A DNA stretch of 64,000 nt from Oceanobacter sp. (GCA_002733645.1 NVWL01000008.1:45363-109362); one strand, 5' to 3'; counted from the first letter of the stretch, positions 19,964-30,637 are shown. Numbers and translations are program-made. Notes: generated by a model from the sequence alone, not told the origin.

Positions 19964-20456
19964 AGTGTTAGTTTTTCACTGAACCTAGGATGTTCAAAAC
20001 CCTTTTAGAGAAGTCTTCATCCTAGTCTGTGGAGGTTCTAACCATGACCGCTGCTATACCGCTCTTCAAATCATATACCTAGGGCACCTCTGATTAATTT
20101 GAAATGCGGCTTCGCGGACTTTCCTTTAATCGGCATGCGTGCGGCGCCAGATAACAAAGTCATTCAAGGCCTTTAGAGCAAAACCTTGCCCCGGAGCGAT
20201 GCAAAAAAATGGATACTCTAAATTATCGTTCCGGGGCGGATTGTTTTGCGTGCCGCATAATGACTGCCGTTGGCTGGATAAAGCCGGATGCGCCGAGAAG
20301 AGAGGATCGTAAGGAGAAACCTCTCCTTGCATGGGGCCGGGGGCGGAGCCCCGAAAGGGAGTGAAGTTTGAGAGCTGATCTTTAAATAAATTAAACAGTT
20401 TGGAGTAACGTATGTCACTCCAAACTACGGAACGGCAGTATTCAACTAGCGTTTTT
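19964..20456. other. Structured intergenic stretch, possible repeat element or RNA
   Basis: 493 bases between slmA and the coiled-coil gene with no believable gene. A minus-strand frame of about 120 codons has no recognisable features and low-complexity start. The stretch holds several hairpins: 20189-20200 with 20225-20236 (12 bp, one G-T pair), an AGAGAGG/CCTCTC pair near 20301-20327, and a GC-rich CGGGG/CCCCG pair near 20339-20355. At 20082-20097, GGGCACCTCTGATTAA resembles ends of some insertion sequences, but no matching second end was found. Could be a mobile-element remnant, a dispersed non-coding repeat, or a structured RNA. Confidence 0.45.
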
Positions 20457-21125
20457 TTATTTACTAACCTCTGCCTGTAAACGCTCAACATCCACCTCTT
20501 CGGGTAAAGTACCTAACGGATAGACCGCTAACACCTGCAACCGATAACGCACTTCAGAGTATTCTTTATCTAACGCCAAGAGACTTTGCTGGCGCTCTTT
20601 AATACCCAACTCATTGTCTTTTATCGCAGTTTGATACTGGCTAATTTCAGCTTTTAATTCTGGCGAGACCTCTTGACCCCGACGCTCCATATTGGCAGCG
20701 GCCTGCTGAGCATTTTCGAGTTTTTCTTGCACATCCACTAAGCGGCGTTTCTGCAACTCAATATGCCCTCGCACCTCTTCTGATTTACGCTCAAGTGCTC
20801 GATCCACATCATTAACAGACGAGTACAAACGTAATAACGCGCGATCTGCGGTTTTACGCTTGTCTATACGCGCCTGCCGTTGACGTTCTAACTCAAGCTT
20901 ACGATCACGCTCAGCAATTTCCTCAGCGGTTAATTCACGTGGCACCGTGCGAATAACCATGCCTTGGCCATTCAACACTTGATACCCCAGTGGCGCTAAG
21001 TCAGCCGGAACGGTGTCCTTAATGACAATTTGGCCATCGACATTAAAACGATACACATTACTCCCGGCCAAGACCGCCGGAGTAAGAAGTACAAATAATG
21101 ACGCCCAAAAATACTGCCTAATCAT
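20457..21125 (-). CDS. Exported coiled-coil protein, DUF4124-like N-terminus
   Basis: 222 residues. Signal peptide (FVLLTPAVLA), then a short YRFNVDGQIVIKDTVP beta segment like that of DUF4124 proteins, then about 120 residues of charged heptad-like helix (DRKLELERQRQARIDKR through IKERQQSLLALDKEY). Probably periplasmic and oligomeric. Specific function unknown. It is 12 bases downstream of pyrE on the same strand and may be co-transcribed. Confidence 0.65.
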   Translation of the reverse strand: MIRQYFWASLFVLLTPAVLAGSNVYRFNVDGQIVIKDTVPADLAPLGYQVLNGQGMVIRTVPRELTAEEIAERDRKLELERQRQARIDKRKTADRALLRLYSSVNDVDRALERKSEEVRGHIELQKRRLVDVQEKLENAQQAAANMERRGQEVSPELKAEISQYQTAIKDNELGIKERQQSLLALDKEYSEVRYRLQVLAVYPLGTLPEEVDVERLQAEVSK

Positions 21126-21137
21126 ACGATTCCAATT

Positions 21138-21785
21138 TTATTTAACGCCGTATTGATCCCGATACGCACTGATCGCGTCAGCATACTGCGCTAGCTCAGG
21201 ATCTTCAGCTACATAATCTAGCACCTGATTCAAACTTACGATACTCGCAACAGTGATACCAAAGTCACGTTCTACCTCTTGAATGGCAGAAAGTTCACCT
21301 TGACCGCGCTCTTGACGGTTCAAAGCGATCAAGGCCGCCGCCGGTGTCGCACCATCTGTGAATTCAATGAGCGACATCACTTCACGAATCGCCGTTCCTG
21401 CGGTGATAACATCGTCTACAATAAGAACACGACCTTCGAGAGGCGCACCCACTAGGTTGCCACCTTCTCCGTGGGTTTTGGCTTCTTTGCGATTAAAGAC
21501 GTACGGCATATCCTTCTGATACTGATCAGCTAAGGCTATAGTCAAAGAGGCAGATAAAGGGATACCTTTATAAGCAGGACCAAAAACAACATCGTACTCA
21601 ATGCCAGACTCTTCAAGAGCGGCCGCGTAAAAGCGCCCCAGTTTTGCGAGTGCTGAGCCTGTGTTGAATAAGCCCGCATTGAAGAAGTATGGGCTTACAC
21701 GACCAGACTTAAGGGTGAATTCTCCAAAACGGAGTACGCCTTGCTGGATAGCAAATTCGATGAATTCTTTTTGGTAGTTCTGCAT
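21138..21785 (-). CDS. pyrE: Orotate phosphoribosyltransferase
   Basis: 215 residues. Joins orotate and PRPP to give OMP in pyrimidine synthesis. PRPP loop [17 protein letters not shown] and the N-terminal [13 protein letters not shown] match family members. The start at 21785 is preferred over an upstream in-frame codon, since MQNY is the standard start and AGGACCC sits before it. Divergent from crc, a conserved pseudomonad arrangement. Confidence 0.97.
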   Translation of the reverse strand: MQNYQKEFIEFAIQQGVLRFGEFTLKSGRVSPYFFNAGLFNTGSALAKLGRFYAAALEESGIEYDVVFGPAYKGIPLSASLTIALADQYQKDMPYVFNRKEAKTHGEGGNLVGAPLEGRVLIVDDVITAGTAIREVMSLIEFTDGATPAAALIALNRQERGQGELSAIQEVERDFGITVASIVSLNQVLDYVAEDPELAQYADAISAYRDQYGVK

Positions 21786-21902
21786 GAAAAGGGTCCTAGT
21801 AATACGGGCGGGCCGATAATGATAACAACTTGTCAGGGCTAGCCTGAGCATCCGAAAACCACTGGCAGCAACAGAATTGTTCAGCGGCCCTCACGGATGC
21901 GG

Positions 21903-21908
21903 TATAAT
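21903..21908 (+). promoter_or_regulatory. Consensus -10 box of crc
   Basis: Perfect TATAAT 28 bases before the crc start. The -35 candidates (TTCAGC at 17-base spacing, or TTGTTC at 20) are imperfect. Transcription would start near 21915, leaving a short leader. Confidence 0.55.
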
Positions 21909-21935
21909 ACACCCATCGTCAATTTGGAACCACGT

Positions 21936-22712
21936 ATGCGGATTATCACATTACACGTCGACGGCCTTGAGCAAGCGGTACAAAACGGCCTTTATACGTG
22001 GCTGAACAGTGCTGACGTTGATGTCGTGGCTATTCAGAACTTAAAAGCCAAAGAATACCAACTCTCGGATGACGTTCTGTACCCAGACGGTTTTAACGCG
22101 TATTTTTTTGATGCGGAAGCCGATGGCTACAGTGGCGTAGCAATTTTAACTCGTGATGTACCGAAAGCTATCATGACCGGCCTTGCGCATCCCGACTGGG
22201 ATTTACAAGGGCGCTTTATACAAGCAGATTTTGAACACGTCAGTGTGGGTTCAGTACTGTTCCCTACCCTTGATGAGCACAACACGATCGAAGACAAACT
22301 CGCATTTCAGCACGCGTTCCTTGATCATCTTCAAAAGACTCGACGTAAACGCCGTGAATTTATCTTCTGTGGTAACTTCGAAGCCGCGCACAAAACAGTT
22401 GATATTCAAGACTGGCAAAGTGCACAAGAGTCGCCAGGTTTTTTACCTGAAGAGAGAGCATGGTTTGATCAAGTATTTGGCCCAGTGGGTTTTGTTGACG
22501 CCTTCCGTGAAGCTAACTTTGGTGAAAATCAGTTCACTTGGTGGCCTGACGCCGAGAGCGAACGCCGTAGCCAAAATGGCTGGCGGAAGGATTACCAAAT
22601 CTGCACGCCTAACGTGCGTCAGTTTGTGGTCGAAGCTAACATCGAGCGAGTACCGCAGTTTGGCATTCATGCCGCCGTGTTGATTGAATATGAGTTTGAC
22701 GACGAAGATTAA
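21936..22712 (+). CDS. crc: Catabolite repression control protein Crc (ExoIII-like fold)
   Basis: 258 residues. Crc works with Hfq to repress translation of catabolic mRNAs when preferred carbon is present. The gene aligns with Pseudomonas Crc in blocks: KRREFIFCGNFEAAHK, DWQSAQESPGFLPEERAW, ENQFTWWPD. It has the ExoIII fold, but key catalytic residues are changed: the ExoIII QETK motif reads QNLK, GDMN reads CGNF, and SDHAP reads GIHAA. It should therefore not be an active nuclease, as in known Crc. The pyrE-crc-rph order supports the call. Confidence 0.88.
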   Translation: MRIITLHVDGLEQAVQNGLYTWLNSADVDVVAIQNLKAKEYQLSDDVLYPDGFNAYFFDAEADGYSGVAILTRDVPKAIMTGLAHPDWDLQGRFIQADFEHVSVGSVLFPTLDEHNTIEDKLAFQHAFLDHLQKTRRKRREFIFCGNFEAAHKTVDIQDWQSAQESPGFLPEERAWFDQVFGPVGFVDAFREANFGENQFTWWPDAESERRSQNGWRKDYQICTPNVRQFVVEANIERVPQFGIHAAVLIEYEFDDED

Positions 22713-22742
22713 CGTCAGAGCAATATCATATATTTGTCATAC

Positions 22743-22775
22743 AAAAACGGGCACCTAATGAAGTGCCCGTTTTTT
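22743..22775. terminator. Bidirectional terminator between crc and rph
   Basis: ACGGGCAC (22747-22754) and GTGCCCGT (22763-22770), 8-base loop, A5 before and T6 after. It serves the convergent genes crc and rph. Confidence 0.9.
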
Positions 22776-22788
22776 ATTCAATGGCGCA

Positions 22789-23505
22789 TTAGTTAGCCAA
22801 TGCCGCTTGCTGAATCTCTGACAACTGACCAATAGATTGCTGCGCAAGTGCTAGCATAGCGTTCAGTTCATCAGGGGTGAAAGGTTCCGCTTCTGCAGTA
22901 CCCTGCACTTCTACATAGCCACCAGAAGCCGTCATGATCACGTTCAGATCTGTCTCAGCGTCTGAATCTTCCGCGTAATCCAAATCCGTCACCGCGGTGC
23001 CTTTGTACATACCCACAGACACGGCTGCAATCATATGCTTCAGTGGCTCACCTTTGACTTTGCCGTTTTTCTTCAGCCACTCAATCGCATCCACCAAGGC
23101 CACACAAGCACCAGTAATAGACGCTGTGCGGGTCCCGCCATCGGCCTGAATCACATCACAATCGATGTTGATGGTATTTTCGCCCAAGGCTTTAAGGTCA
23201 ACCGCTGCACGCAAACTACGACCGATCAAACGGGAGATCTCAACCGTACGCCCTTGTTGCTTACCTTTGGCCGCTTCACGAATCATGCGCGAGCCGGTAG
23301 AGCGCGGCAGCATACCGTATTCTGCCGTGACCCATCCCTGACCCTTACCGCGTAAAAATGGTGGTACAGAGGTTTCAACGCTGGCGGTACAAATCACCTT
23401 GGTGTTACCAAATTCAACCAACACCGAGCCTTCAGCGTGCATAGTAAAATTGCGGGTAATACGAACGTCGCGAAGCTGATCAACTGAACGGCCACTGGGT
23501 CTCAT
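22789..23505 (-). CDS. rph: Ribonuclease PH
   Basis: 238 residues, complete. Phosphorolytic 3' trimming of tRNA precursors. [33 protein letters not shown] and the [14 protein letters not shown] metal/phosphate region are intact. Unlike E. coli K-12 there is no frameshift at the C-terminus. Convergent with crc. Confidence 0.98.
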   Translation of the reverse strand: MRPSGRSVDQLRDVRITRNFTMHAEGSVLVEFGNTKVICTASVETSVPPFLRGKGQGWVTAEYGMLPRSTGSRMIREAAKGKQQGRTVEISRLIGRSLRAAVDLKALGENTINIDCDVIQADGGTRTASITGACVALVDAIEWLKKNGKVKGEPLKHMIAAVSVGMYKGTAVTDLDYAEDSDAETDLNVIMTASGGYVEVQGTAEAEPFTPDELNAMLALAQQSIGQLSEIQQAALAN

Positions 23506-24397
<892 letters not shown>

Positions 24398-24478
24398 ATT
24401 TCTCTTCCCTTATTGCTGAATTAGCATAAAATGTCTGGTTCAACCGAATTCTATATCCATTTTTATACAGGACTCATC

Positions 24479-24736
24479 ATGGCTCGCGTAACTGTTGAAG
24501 ATTGCCTAACACACGTAGATAACCGCTTTGAACTGGTCATGCTGGCCGCAAAGCGTGCTCGCCAACTGGCAGTAGACGGCGCTGAGCCTCTAGTTCCAGA
24601 AGAAAATGACAAGCCAACGGTTCTAGCATTGCGCGAAATCGCTGCCGATATGGTCACGCCAGCAACAATGGCTGCCCAAGAAAAAGCAGCGCGCTTGAAT
24701 GCTGAACTTGATGTTCAAACGCGTCAGGAATTCTAA
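24479..24736 (+). CDS. rpoZ: RNA polymerase omega subunit
   Basis: 85 residues. [26 protein letters not shown] and ALREIAA are diagnostic. Omega helps assemble RNA polymerase and forms part of the ppGpp site, fitting its place directly before spoT (9-base gap). Confidence 0.98.
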   Translation: MARVTVEDCLTHVDNRFELVMLAAKRARQLAVDGAEPLVPEENDKPTVLALREIAADMVTPATMAAQEKAARLNAELDVQTRQEF

Positions 24737-24745
24737 GAGGCAATA

Positions 24746-26878
24746 GTGCCAACAATTGATGCCTTATCGGAGCGACTTACCCAGTATCTGAGCCAAAGCC
24801 AGATAAAACAGGTTTGTCGCGCCTATTTTTACGCCGAACAAGCGCATGAAGGGCAACGCCGCCGCAGTGGCGAGCCTTACATCGTACACCCTCTGGCTGT
24901 TGCCAATATCCTCACCGAAATGCACCTTGATCATCAAAGCTTAATGGCCGCGATGCTGCATGACGTGATCGAAGATACTGGCGTTCCTAAAAGTGCCCTA
25001 GCTGATCAATTTGGTGATGTTGTTACCGACTTGGTGGATGGTGTCTCTAAGCTCACGCACATTCATTTCGAGAGCAAAGAAGAGCAGCAAGCTGAAAACT
25101 TCCAGAAGATGGCCATGGCCATGGCGAAAGACATTCGCGTTATTCTGGTAAAACTCGCCGACCGCTTACACAACCTGCGCACTCTTGGATCATTAAAACC
25201 CGAAAAACGCCGCCGTATTGCTCGCGAAACCCTCGATATCTATTCGCCTATTGCAAATCGCCTAGGTTTGAATAGCGTTCGCGTTGAAATGGAAGACCTC
25301 TGCTTCGAAGCCATTTACCCAATGCGCTCCGAAATGATTCGTAAAGCGGTAAAAGCAGCACGTGGCAATCGCGCCGAAGTCGTTGACAATATTGCCGCCA
25401 GCGTTCGCAATCGTCTCAGCGAAAGCGGCATCTCGGCCCGAGTGTTTGGTCGCGAAAAACACCTTTATAGTATTTACAGCAAAATGCGTGATCAGCGTAA
25501 ATCGCTGGGCGACATTATGGACGTGTATGGCTTCCGTATCGTCACTGACTCCATTGATGACTGCTACCGTATACTGGGCGCCATGCACAGCCTCTACAAA
25601 CCGATCCCTGGCCGCTTTAAAGATTACATCGCCATCCCGAAAACCAACGGCTACCAGTCGTTGCACACCACCCTCATTGGCGCAGGTGGTATTCCGGTTG
25701 AAATACAAATCCGTACAGAAGACATGGAAGCCATGGCGAATTACGGTATCGCCGCGCACTGGTTATACAAAAGCGAAAGCGACCAAACCAGCGGCACGCA
25801 ACGCGCACGTCAATGGGTGCAAAATCTACTTGAGCTGCAAAAAAACGCCGGCTCGCCGATTGAATTTGTTGAGCACGTTAAGGTCGATCTATTCCCTGAA
25901 GAGATATACGTCTTTACACCAAAGGGGACTATCCTCGAATTGCCCTCTGGCTCCACAGCCATCGACTTTGCCTACGCGGTACATACCGATGTGGGCAACC
26001 ACTGCATTGCTTGCCGCATAAATAAACAGCTCGCACCGTTAAGTGCACGCTTACAAAACGGCCAGACCATACAAATTGTCACCGCCCCCAATGCCCAGCC
26101 AAACCCTGCGTGGCTGAACTTTGTTGTGACGGGGAAAGCACGTTCCAATATTCGTAACTACCTTAAAACTCAACGTCGATCAGAATCTGTTGAGTTAGGA
26201 CAGCGCTTACTCAATAAAGCACTTAGCTCGCTTGGCAAAAGCATGTCCGATATTGATAGTGACCATATTGATTTAGTACTGACAGAAACCGAGCAAGAAT
26301 CTCTCGAAGATTTACTAGAAAGCATTGGTACCGGCAACCGCATGGCACCGCTAATGGCACGCCGATTATTGGTTGCCAATAAAGACACCGACGTTGACCT
26401 CACTGCCCTACAAGAAACGTCGCCACTGACGATCAAAGGCACCGAGGGCCTAGCCGTCAGCTTTGCTAAATGCTGTAGCCCGATTCCCGGTGACCCGATT
26501 ATTGGCCACCTCAGCTCTGGGCGTGGATTAGTGATACACACCGAGCGTTGCCGCAATGTCGAAGACTACCGCGACAACCCAGAAAAATGCGTACACCTCA
26601 GCTGGGATAAAGGCATTACCAGTGAGTTCTCGGTGAACATCAAGGTCTACATGGAAAACCGACGAGGCATCATCGTAGATGTCGCTGCCGCGGTAAACCA
26701 AGCCGAAGCCAATATTGACCAGATCAACGTGGAAGAACGTGATGCACGCCTCAGCGTGACGCACCTGTCTCTTAGCGTTCAAGGCCGACAGCACCTAGCA
26801 CGCACTATTCGTCGTCTACGTAATATTCGTGGCGTGAGTAAAATTGTTCGAATAAAAAATCCGAAGGAAAAATTATGA
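24746..26878 (+). CDS. spoT: Bifunctional (p)ppGpp synthetase/hydrolase SpoT
   Basis: 710 residues. The HD hydrolase domain ([19 protein letters not shown]) comes first and looks intact. The synthetase domain follows ([39 protein letters not shown]), then TGS ([23 protein letters not shown]), a zinc-finger-like CCSPIPGD region and a C-terminal ACT domain. Starts with GTG 24746, 5 bases after GAGG. Its stop overlaps the ridA start (ATGA). Controls the stringent response, including phosphate-starvation ppGpp. Confidence 0.97.
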   Translation: MPTIDALSERLTQYLSQSQIKQVCRAYFYAEQAHEGQRRRSGEPYIVHPLAVANILTEMHLDHQSLMAAMLHDVIEDTGVPKSALADQFGDVVTDLVDGVSKLTHIHFESKEEQQAENFQKMAMAMAKDIRVILVKLADRLHNLRTLGSLKPEKRRRIARETLDIYSPIANRLGLNSVRVEMEDLCFEAIYPMRSEMIRKAVKAARGNRAEVVDNIAASVRNRLSESGISARVFGREKHLYSIYSKMRDQRKSLGDIMDVYGFRIVTDSIDDCYRILGAMHSLYKPIPGRFKDYIAIPKTNGYQSLHTTLIGAGGIPVEIQIRTEDMEAMANYGIAAHWLYKSESDQTSGTQRARQWVQNLLELQKNAGSPIEFVEHVKVDLFPEEIYVFTPKGTILELPSGSTAIDFAYAVHTDVGNHCIACRINKQLAPLSARLQNGQTIQIVTAPNAQPNPAWLNFVVTGKARSNIRNYLKTQRRSESVELGQRLLNKALSSLGKSMSDIDSDHIDLVLTETEQESLEDLLESIGTGNRMAPLMARRLLVANKDTDVDLTALQETSPLTIKGTEGLAVSFAKCCSPIPGDPIIGHLSSGRGLVIHTERCRNVEDYRDNPEKCVHLSWDKGITSEFSVNIKVYMENRRGIIVDVAAAVNQAEANIDQINVEERDARLSVTHLSLSVQGRQHLARTIRRLRNIRGVSKIVRIKNPKEKL

Positions 26879-27258
26879 GCCGCGAAATAATAGCGACCGA
26901 AAAAGCCCCACAAGCCATTGGCACCTACTCACAGGCGGTAAAAGTGGGTAAAACCGTTTACCTATCTGGCCAAATTGCATTGGTACCAGAAACGATGGAA
27001 GTCGTCGAAGGTGGCATTGAAGAACAAATTCATCAGGTATTCAAAAACCTGACCGCTGTATGCGAAGCCGCTGGCGGATCACTACAGCAAATAGCCAAAC
27101 TGAATATCTTTCTGATCGACCTAGGTAACTTCGCCACCGTGAATAAAATCATGGCGGAATACTTTGAACAGCCATATCCAGCACGCGCAGCCGTCGGTGT
27201 TAAAGAGCTGCCGAAAGCCGTGGATGTCGAGATGGATGGTGTATTAGAGCTGGATTAA
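26875..27258 (+). CDS. ridA: RidA family enamine/imine deaminase
   Basis: 127 residues. Hydrolyses reactive enamines made by PLP enzymes. [19 protein letters not shown], the YPARAAVGV motif with its conserved Arg, and C-terminal VEMDGVLEL match. The start overlaps the spoT stop by 4 bases, so it is translationally coupled, as in Pseudomonas. Confidence 0.96.
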   Translation: MSREIIATEKAPQAIGTYSQAVKVGKTVYLSGQIALVPETMEVVEGGIEEQIHQVFKNLTAVCEAAGGSLQQIAKLNIFLIDLGNFATVNKIMAEYFEQPYPARAAVGVKELPKAVDVEMDGVLELD

Positions 27259-27290
27259 AACAACGTTTTACTCTAAAGCTTGTTTTAGAA

Positions 27291-27313
27291 GCCCTGCCAT
27301 GCAGGGCTTTTTT
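27291..27313 (+). terminator. Terminator of the gmk-rpoZ-spoT-ridA run
   Basis: GCCCTGC (27291-27297), 3-base loop CAT, GCAGGGC (27301-27307), then T6. It also lies 4 bases from the end of the convergent minus-strand gene. Confidence 0.9.
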
Positions 27314-27317
27314 GTAT

Positions 27318-27533
27318 TTATGTCCAGCCCTGAACCCAGCGTTCACTGTCTTTTAAATCTTGCCAGTTGATTGCTTCTTCACGCTTGGTCAACACCGCTT
27401 CAATCAAACAATGAATCACTTCGCCCTCATCATCCAGCTTAAGCTCGGTAATCAAAAAATGCTTTTCTTTATTGGTTGGATGAACCGCCGTCCACTTACT
27501 GCGCAGTAATTTTTTCGGATTGATTTTATTCAT
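27318..27533 (-). CDS. TIGR02450 family small conserved protein
   Basis: 71 residues. NKINPKKLLRSKWTAVHPTN, KHFLITEL, a short insert, then W-rich end INWQDLKD and RWVQGWT. I recognise the pattern of the Trp-rich TIGR02450/DUF2389 family; function unknown. Start at 27533 (MNKINPKK) fits the family; a longer in-frame start adds unrelated residues. Confidence 0.75.
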   Translation of the reverse strand: MNKINPKKLLRSKWTAVHPTNKEKHFLITELKLDDEGEVIHCLIEAVLTKREEAINWQDLKDSERWVQGWT

Positions 27534-27632
27534 ACCAATTGCCCACTTTGCTCTACCTCTCACTTCACGAACATTCAGTTTACTTCTTTTGGTGCTAACG
27601 TATGCACATACTTGCCAACTGGAGGGCGTCGC

Positions 27633-28039
27633 ATGTTCCCCTTTATGCTTCCGTTCTTATCGCCTCAAGCCATGTCTTTGATGTTTCCTTTTAATGCACC
27701 TCTAAGTGGCAACGTCACTCAAGACATCAACCCAATCACAAGCTGGCTCTCGCCTCAGGTGGAATTCAATTTTGCGGGGAAGCGTGAAGTCGAAACGGAT
27801 GTTGTATCGAATATCGCCAGTTACGGTAAACAATTGGGGACGATTATTCCGGCGTTGCTGGAGCTAGCCGGAGAGACTCAAGGGCCAGCACTTGATGAGC
27901 ACGTGCTCTTGAAGCGAAAATTGAGTTAACTAAAGAGAAACATCGAAATCAACAAACAGAGATATTACGTGCTGAGCTAACAAGATTAAAACAAAATGAC
28001 CCCGAAGCGCTAAAGGCCTTACTTAGCGACTTCGGGTAG
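27633..28039 (+). pseudogene. Small coiled-coil protein gene split by a frameshift near 27.90 kb
   Basis: ATG 27633 follows GGAGGG by 6 bases. Frame one encodes a Phe/Pro-rich N-terminus (MFPFMLPFLSPQAM) and a middle part to LAGETQGPALDE, then ends after a few odd residues at 27929. From 27899 another frame (-1) gives RALEAKIELTKEKH and a charged helix ending ALKALLSDFG at a stop at 28037-28039. Adding one base near 27899 joins them smoothly (LDEARALEAKIE). So either one base was lost or the read has an error. No recognised family; it looks like a short phasin- or polymer-binding-like helical protein, but that is speculation. Confidence 0.7.
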
Positions 28040-28048
28040 TGTGTACTT

Positions 28049-28519
28049 TTATTCCGTCGGTTGATCTAGCGCCTCAACCCACATAACACCCACTTCTGTT
28101 TTTACAACTTTTACCGTCGTTCCCGCGCTAATAGGCTGCTGGCTTTTTAATTTCCAAGGCACACCTGAATAAATGTGTCGGGTTCCACCACTACTATCAA
28201 CATCGTCGGCTAACACAAAGGTTTCTTGAGCAAAGTCACTCTCAATATCTTGCACTTCTACCTTGCTCTGCATATTTCGAAGGGGCTTCCACAAGGTAAA
28301 TGCGAGCACGCTGGTGACTAATGAGTTACTCCATAATGCCGTGACATAGGTGGCATCCAGAATACCAGCTTTCATACCTACACCAGTCAATACAAGTGAC
28401 AAGCCTAAAAACAAAAGTACAAAGGTCGAGAAGCCTAAGATGACTGCCTCGATAATTAAAATAGCGATCCCTGCTATCAGTAATATATTGGAAAGATCAT
28501 GAAACAAAACTAGATCCAT
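28049..28519 (-). CDS. NfeD family membrane protein
   Basis: 156 residues. Two to three N-terminal membrane segments (NILLIAGIAILIIEAVILG, FVLLFLGLSLVLTGVG), then a soluble OB-like NfeDC domain (HIYSGVPWKLKSQQPISAGTTVKVVKTEVGVMWVEAL). It pairs with the SPFH gene just upstream (4-base gap), the classic nfeD/stomatin operon, probably organising membrane microdomains. Similar to E. coli YbbK's partner. Confidence 0.85.
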   Translation of the reverse strand: MDLVLFHDLSNILLIAGIAILIIEAVILGFSTFVLLFLGLSLVLTGVGMKAGILDATYVTALWSNSLVTSVLAFTLWKPLRNMQSKVEVQDIESDFAQETFVLADDVDSSGGTRHIYSGVPWKLKSQQPISAGTTVKVVKTEVGVMWVEALDQPTE

Positions 28520-28523
28520 AATA

Positions 28524-29465
28524 TTAACTCTTTTGTTTATTTAACGAATTAATGATCGACATGGAGGTCGCTACTAGTGCACTCGGATCTGTGCTGCTGT
28601 CTGGCAGTAATACAACCGAGGACTGTTTAGCAATCGCTTCTTTTGCAGCAATGGCTTTACTCGCAAGATCAAGCTGAATCGCTTTTTGACCTTCTTCGGT
28701 ATTGGCTGCGTCACCCACTTTACGTAGGGCTTCTGCTTGTGCATCTGCCACAGCTAGAATCGCGCTAGCTTCACCCTGTGCTTGTAGAATTTGTTCGGTT
28801 TTATCGGCTTCTGCCGCAAGCACTTGGGCTTGCTTTTTACCTTCGGCCACGTTGATTGCCGCTTGGCGATCACCTTCTGATTCTAAAATCTGAGCACGCT
28901 TAACTCGCTCGGCCTTCATTTGCGCTTCCATTGCATCCATCACAGAACGCGGCGGTACGATGTCTTTAATTTCGTAACGTAACACCTGAATGCCCCATGG
29001 CTCAGCCGCTTCGTTAATTGCTTCAACAATACCAATGTTTAGCAGGCTACGTTCTTCAAAGGTTCTATCCAGTTCCATTTTACCCAACTCTGAACGCATC
29101 GTCGTTTGCGCCAACTGAGTGACCGCAAAGACATAGTCATCAACACCGTAAGAGGCTTTGTAAGGATCAAGAACACGGAAGTACAACACGCCATCAACGG
29201 AGAGTGTGATGTTGTCTTTGGTGATCGCCGATTGGCTAGGAATATCAACCGCTTGCTCTTTTAAGCTTCGGTCAGCGGCAACGTTATCTACAAAGGGTAA
29301 AATGAAGTTCAAGCCAGCGACTTTTGTGGATTGGTATTTACCAAAACGCTCGACAACCCAGGCTCTGTTCTGCGGCACTAATTTAATACTGCTTTTTAGT
29401 AGCACCACTACAAATATAAGTGCAAATGCTTCGACGGATAATAAATAGTTTAACGCGGTTTCCAT
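28524..29465 (-). CDS. qmcA: SPFH/stomatin family protein (QmcA-like)
   Basis: 313 residues. N-terminal membrane anchor, then SPFH core (VPQNRAWVVERFGKY, GLNFILPFVD, VDIPSQSAITKDN) and a long Ala/Glu-rich helix (QAAINVAEGKKQAQVLAAEADK). Start METALNYL at 29465 is chosen over an upstream in-frame codon. Works with the NfeD partner. Likely a ring-forming membrane scaffold. Confidence 0.85.
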   Translation of the reverse strand: METALNYLLSVEAFALIFVVVLLKSSIKLVPQNRAWVVERFGKYQSTKVAGLNFILPFVDNVAADRSLKEQAVDIPSQSAITKDNITLSVDGVLYFRVLDPYKASYGVDDYVFAVTQLAQTTMRSELGKMELDRTFEERSLLNIGIVEAINEAAEPWGIQVLRYEIKDIVPPRSVMDAMEAQMKAERVKRAQILESEGDRQAAINVAEGKKQAQVLAAEADKTEQILQAQGEASAILAVADAQAEALRKVGDAANTEEGQKAIQLDLASKAIAAKEAIAKQSSVVLLPDSSTDPSALVATSMSIINSLNKQKS

Positions 29466-29785
29466 ACTTCTCTTCCTTTGGGTACACCAGCACAAGGCGT
29501 TTATGGTGCGATTGGTGGCTTACTTGCTGTTCAGACAAGCGACTAGGCTCAAGCTACGGGACTCTCATAGATTTTGCACGATTATTTTAACTTATGCATT
29601 TCAACATTTTCACCCATAACGCCACTGGTGTAGGGCGTCCAAACGTCGGGGAAGAGAGTGGAAATAGAGACAACGGGGGTAGATAGAATTCTAAAACGCT
29701 AAGGAGAAAACCCGATGCACTGAAATAAAACTCAGCAACATCGGGGGGCAATAAGATATAAGCTCCGTAAATTACACAGTGGTAT
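29466..29785. other. Intergenic region between SPFH gene and epimerase gene
   Basis: 320 bases. Both flanking genes read leftward, so it should hold the promoter of the SPFH-nfeD pair and the end of the epimerase transcript; a terminator for the latter is listed separately. No other motif seen. Confidence 0.4.
29707..29746 (-). terminator. Terminator of the epimerase-like gene
   Basis: On the minus strand CCCGATG pairs with CATCGGG (29739-29745 with 29711-29717), with a further inner CTGA/TCAG pair, then TTTT. It is about 40 bases after the gene's stop. Confidence 0.65.
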
Positions 29786-30637
29786 TTACACTAAGCCCAT
29801 TTCGTTCAACATTACATCGTAGCCATCTTGGTAGTTTGAGTATTTAAAGGTATACCCAAGTTCCAGTAGGCGTTTGTTTGAACAACGACGGTTGGCACGG
29901 CGGGATACTTCGCCAACGTCTTTATCAGGATCTACGTCTCCGATACGGTCTTTCATCCATTCGAGCACGTCGAATAATGTCGATGGTTGGTTATCAGTAG
30001 CAAGATAACAATCATCGAGCGCTTCATCTGCCAGCGCTTTTTGGATGATTAATTCTAAAACACCCAAACAATCATCACGGTGAATGCGGTTCGTCCACAC
30101 CTCGGGTTCCGGGTCACAATAACCACCATGACGCGCCTGCTGAATCATGCGCTCACGACCTGGGCCATAGATACCAGTAAAACGTACAACGGTACCAGGG
30201 AAGTCTGATTTAGCCAGTACCTCTTCCGCCGCCAACATTTCTTTACCGGCAAAGCTAGCTGGCGTGGTTTCTGATTGCTCATCCACCCATTCACCACCCA
30301 TCTGGTGATACACCGATGAGCTTGAAACAAAAATAACACGCTTAGGCGTCTGGCCTTTAACGGCTTTCAAAACGTTTTTCAGACCCTTCACATAATAATT
30401 GTGATACCCCTCTTTAGAAAATATAGGGGCCGCGACGCTGTACACTACAATGTCACAATTATCGGGTAAATCGGTTAGGGTTTCTCGATCAGCTACATCG
30501 GCGCTGATAACCTGCACACCCTCAGCCACAGGCTTATCTGAACGGCGCACGCCGATCACTTCATGCCCTTCTTTTGCTAATTTTTGTGCTAGGTTTCCAC
30601 CGATATCACCGGTACCGACAACCAAAATACGAGCCAT
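29786..30637 (-). CDS. NAD-dependent epimerase/dehydratase-like SDR (YeeZ-like)
   Basis: 283 residues. N-terminal Rossmann motif ILVVGTGDIGGNLAQKL, FVSSSSVYHQMGGEWVDE and the later VRFTGIYGPGRERMIQQ match the extended/atypical SDR group around E. coli YeeZ. The usual YxxxK site is not clear: Tyr in SSVYHQ lacks a Lys three residues on, so it may act only as a nucleotide-sugar binder or oxidise without the classic pair. Substrate unknown. Divergent from oxyR. Confidence 0.75.
   Translation of the reverse strand: MARILVVGTGDIGGNLAQKLAKEGHEVIGVRRSDKPVAEGVQVISADVADRETLTDLPDNCDIVVYSVAAPIFSKEGYHNYYVKGLKNVLKAVKGQTPKRVIFVSSSSVYHQMGGEWVDEQSETTPASFAGKEMLAAEEVLAKSDFPGTVVRFTGIYGPGRERMIQQARHGGYCDPEPEVWTNRIHRDDCLGVLELIIQKALADEALDDCYLATDNQPSTLFDVLEWMKDRIGDVDPDKDVGEVSRRANRRCSNKRLLELGYTFKYSNYQDGYDVMLNEMGLV

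Noticed and set aside
20126..20491. Minus-strand frame of about 120 codons
   Set aside because: Overlaps the end of the coiled-coil gene, has no protein features, and runs through GC-rich hairpins; likely chance.
22443..22670. Minus-strand frame within crc
   Set aside because: Shadow frame without start signals or features.
21936..22712. Active exonuclease III
   Set aside because: Catalytic Glu and Asp positions are replaced and the gene matches Crc and its pyrE/rph setting.
27911..27926. Programmed -1 frameshift in the split small gene
   Set aside because: The AAAA run is not a proper slippery heptamer, and the protein join is smoother with a base added about 18 bases earlier.
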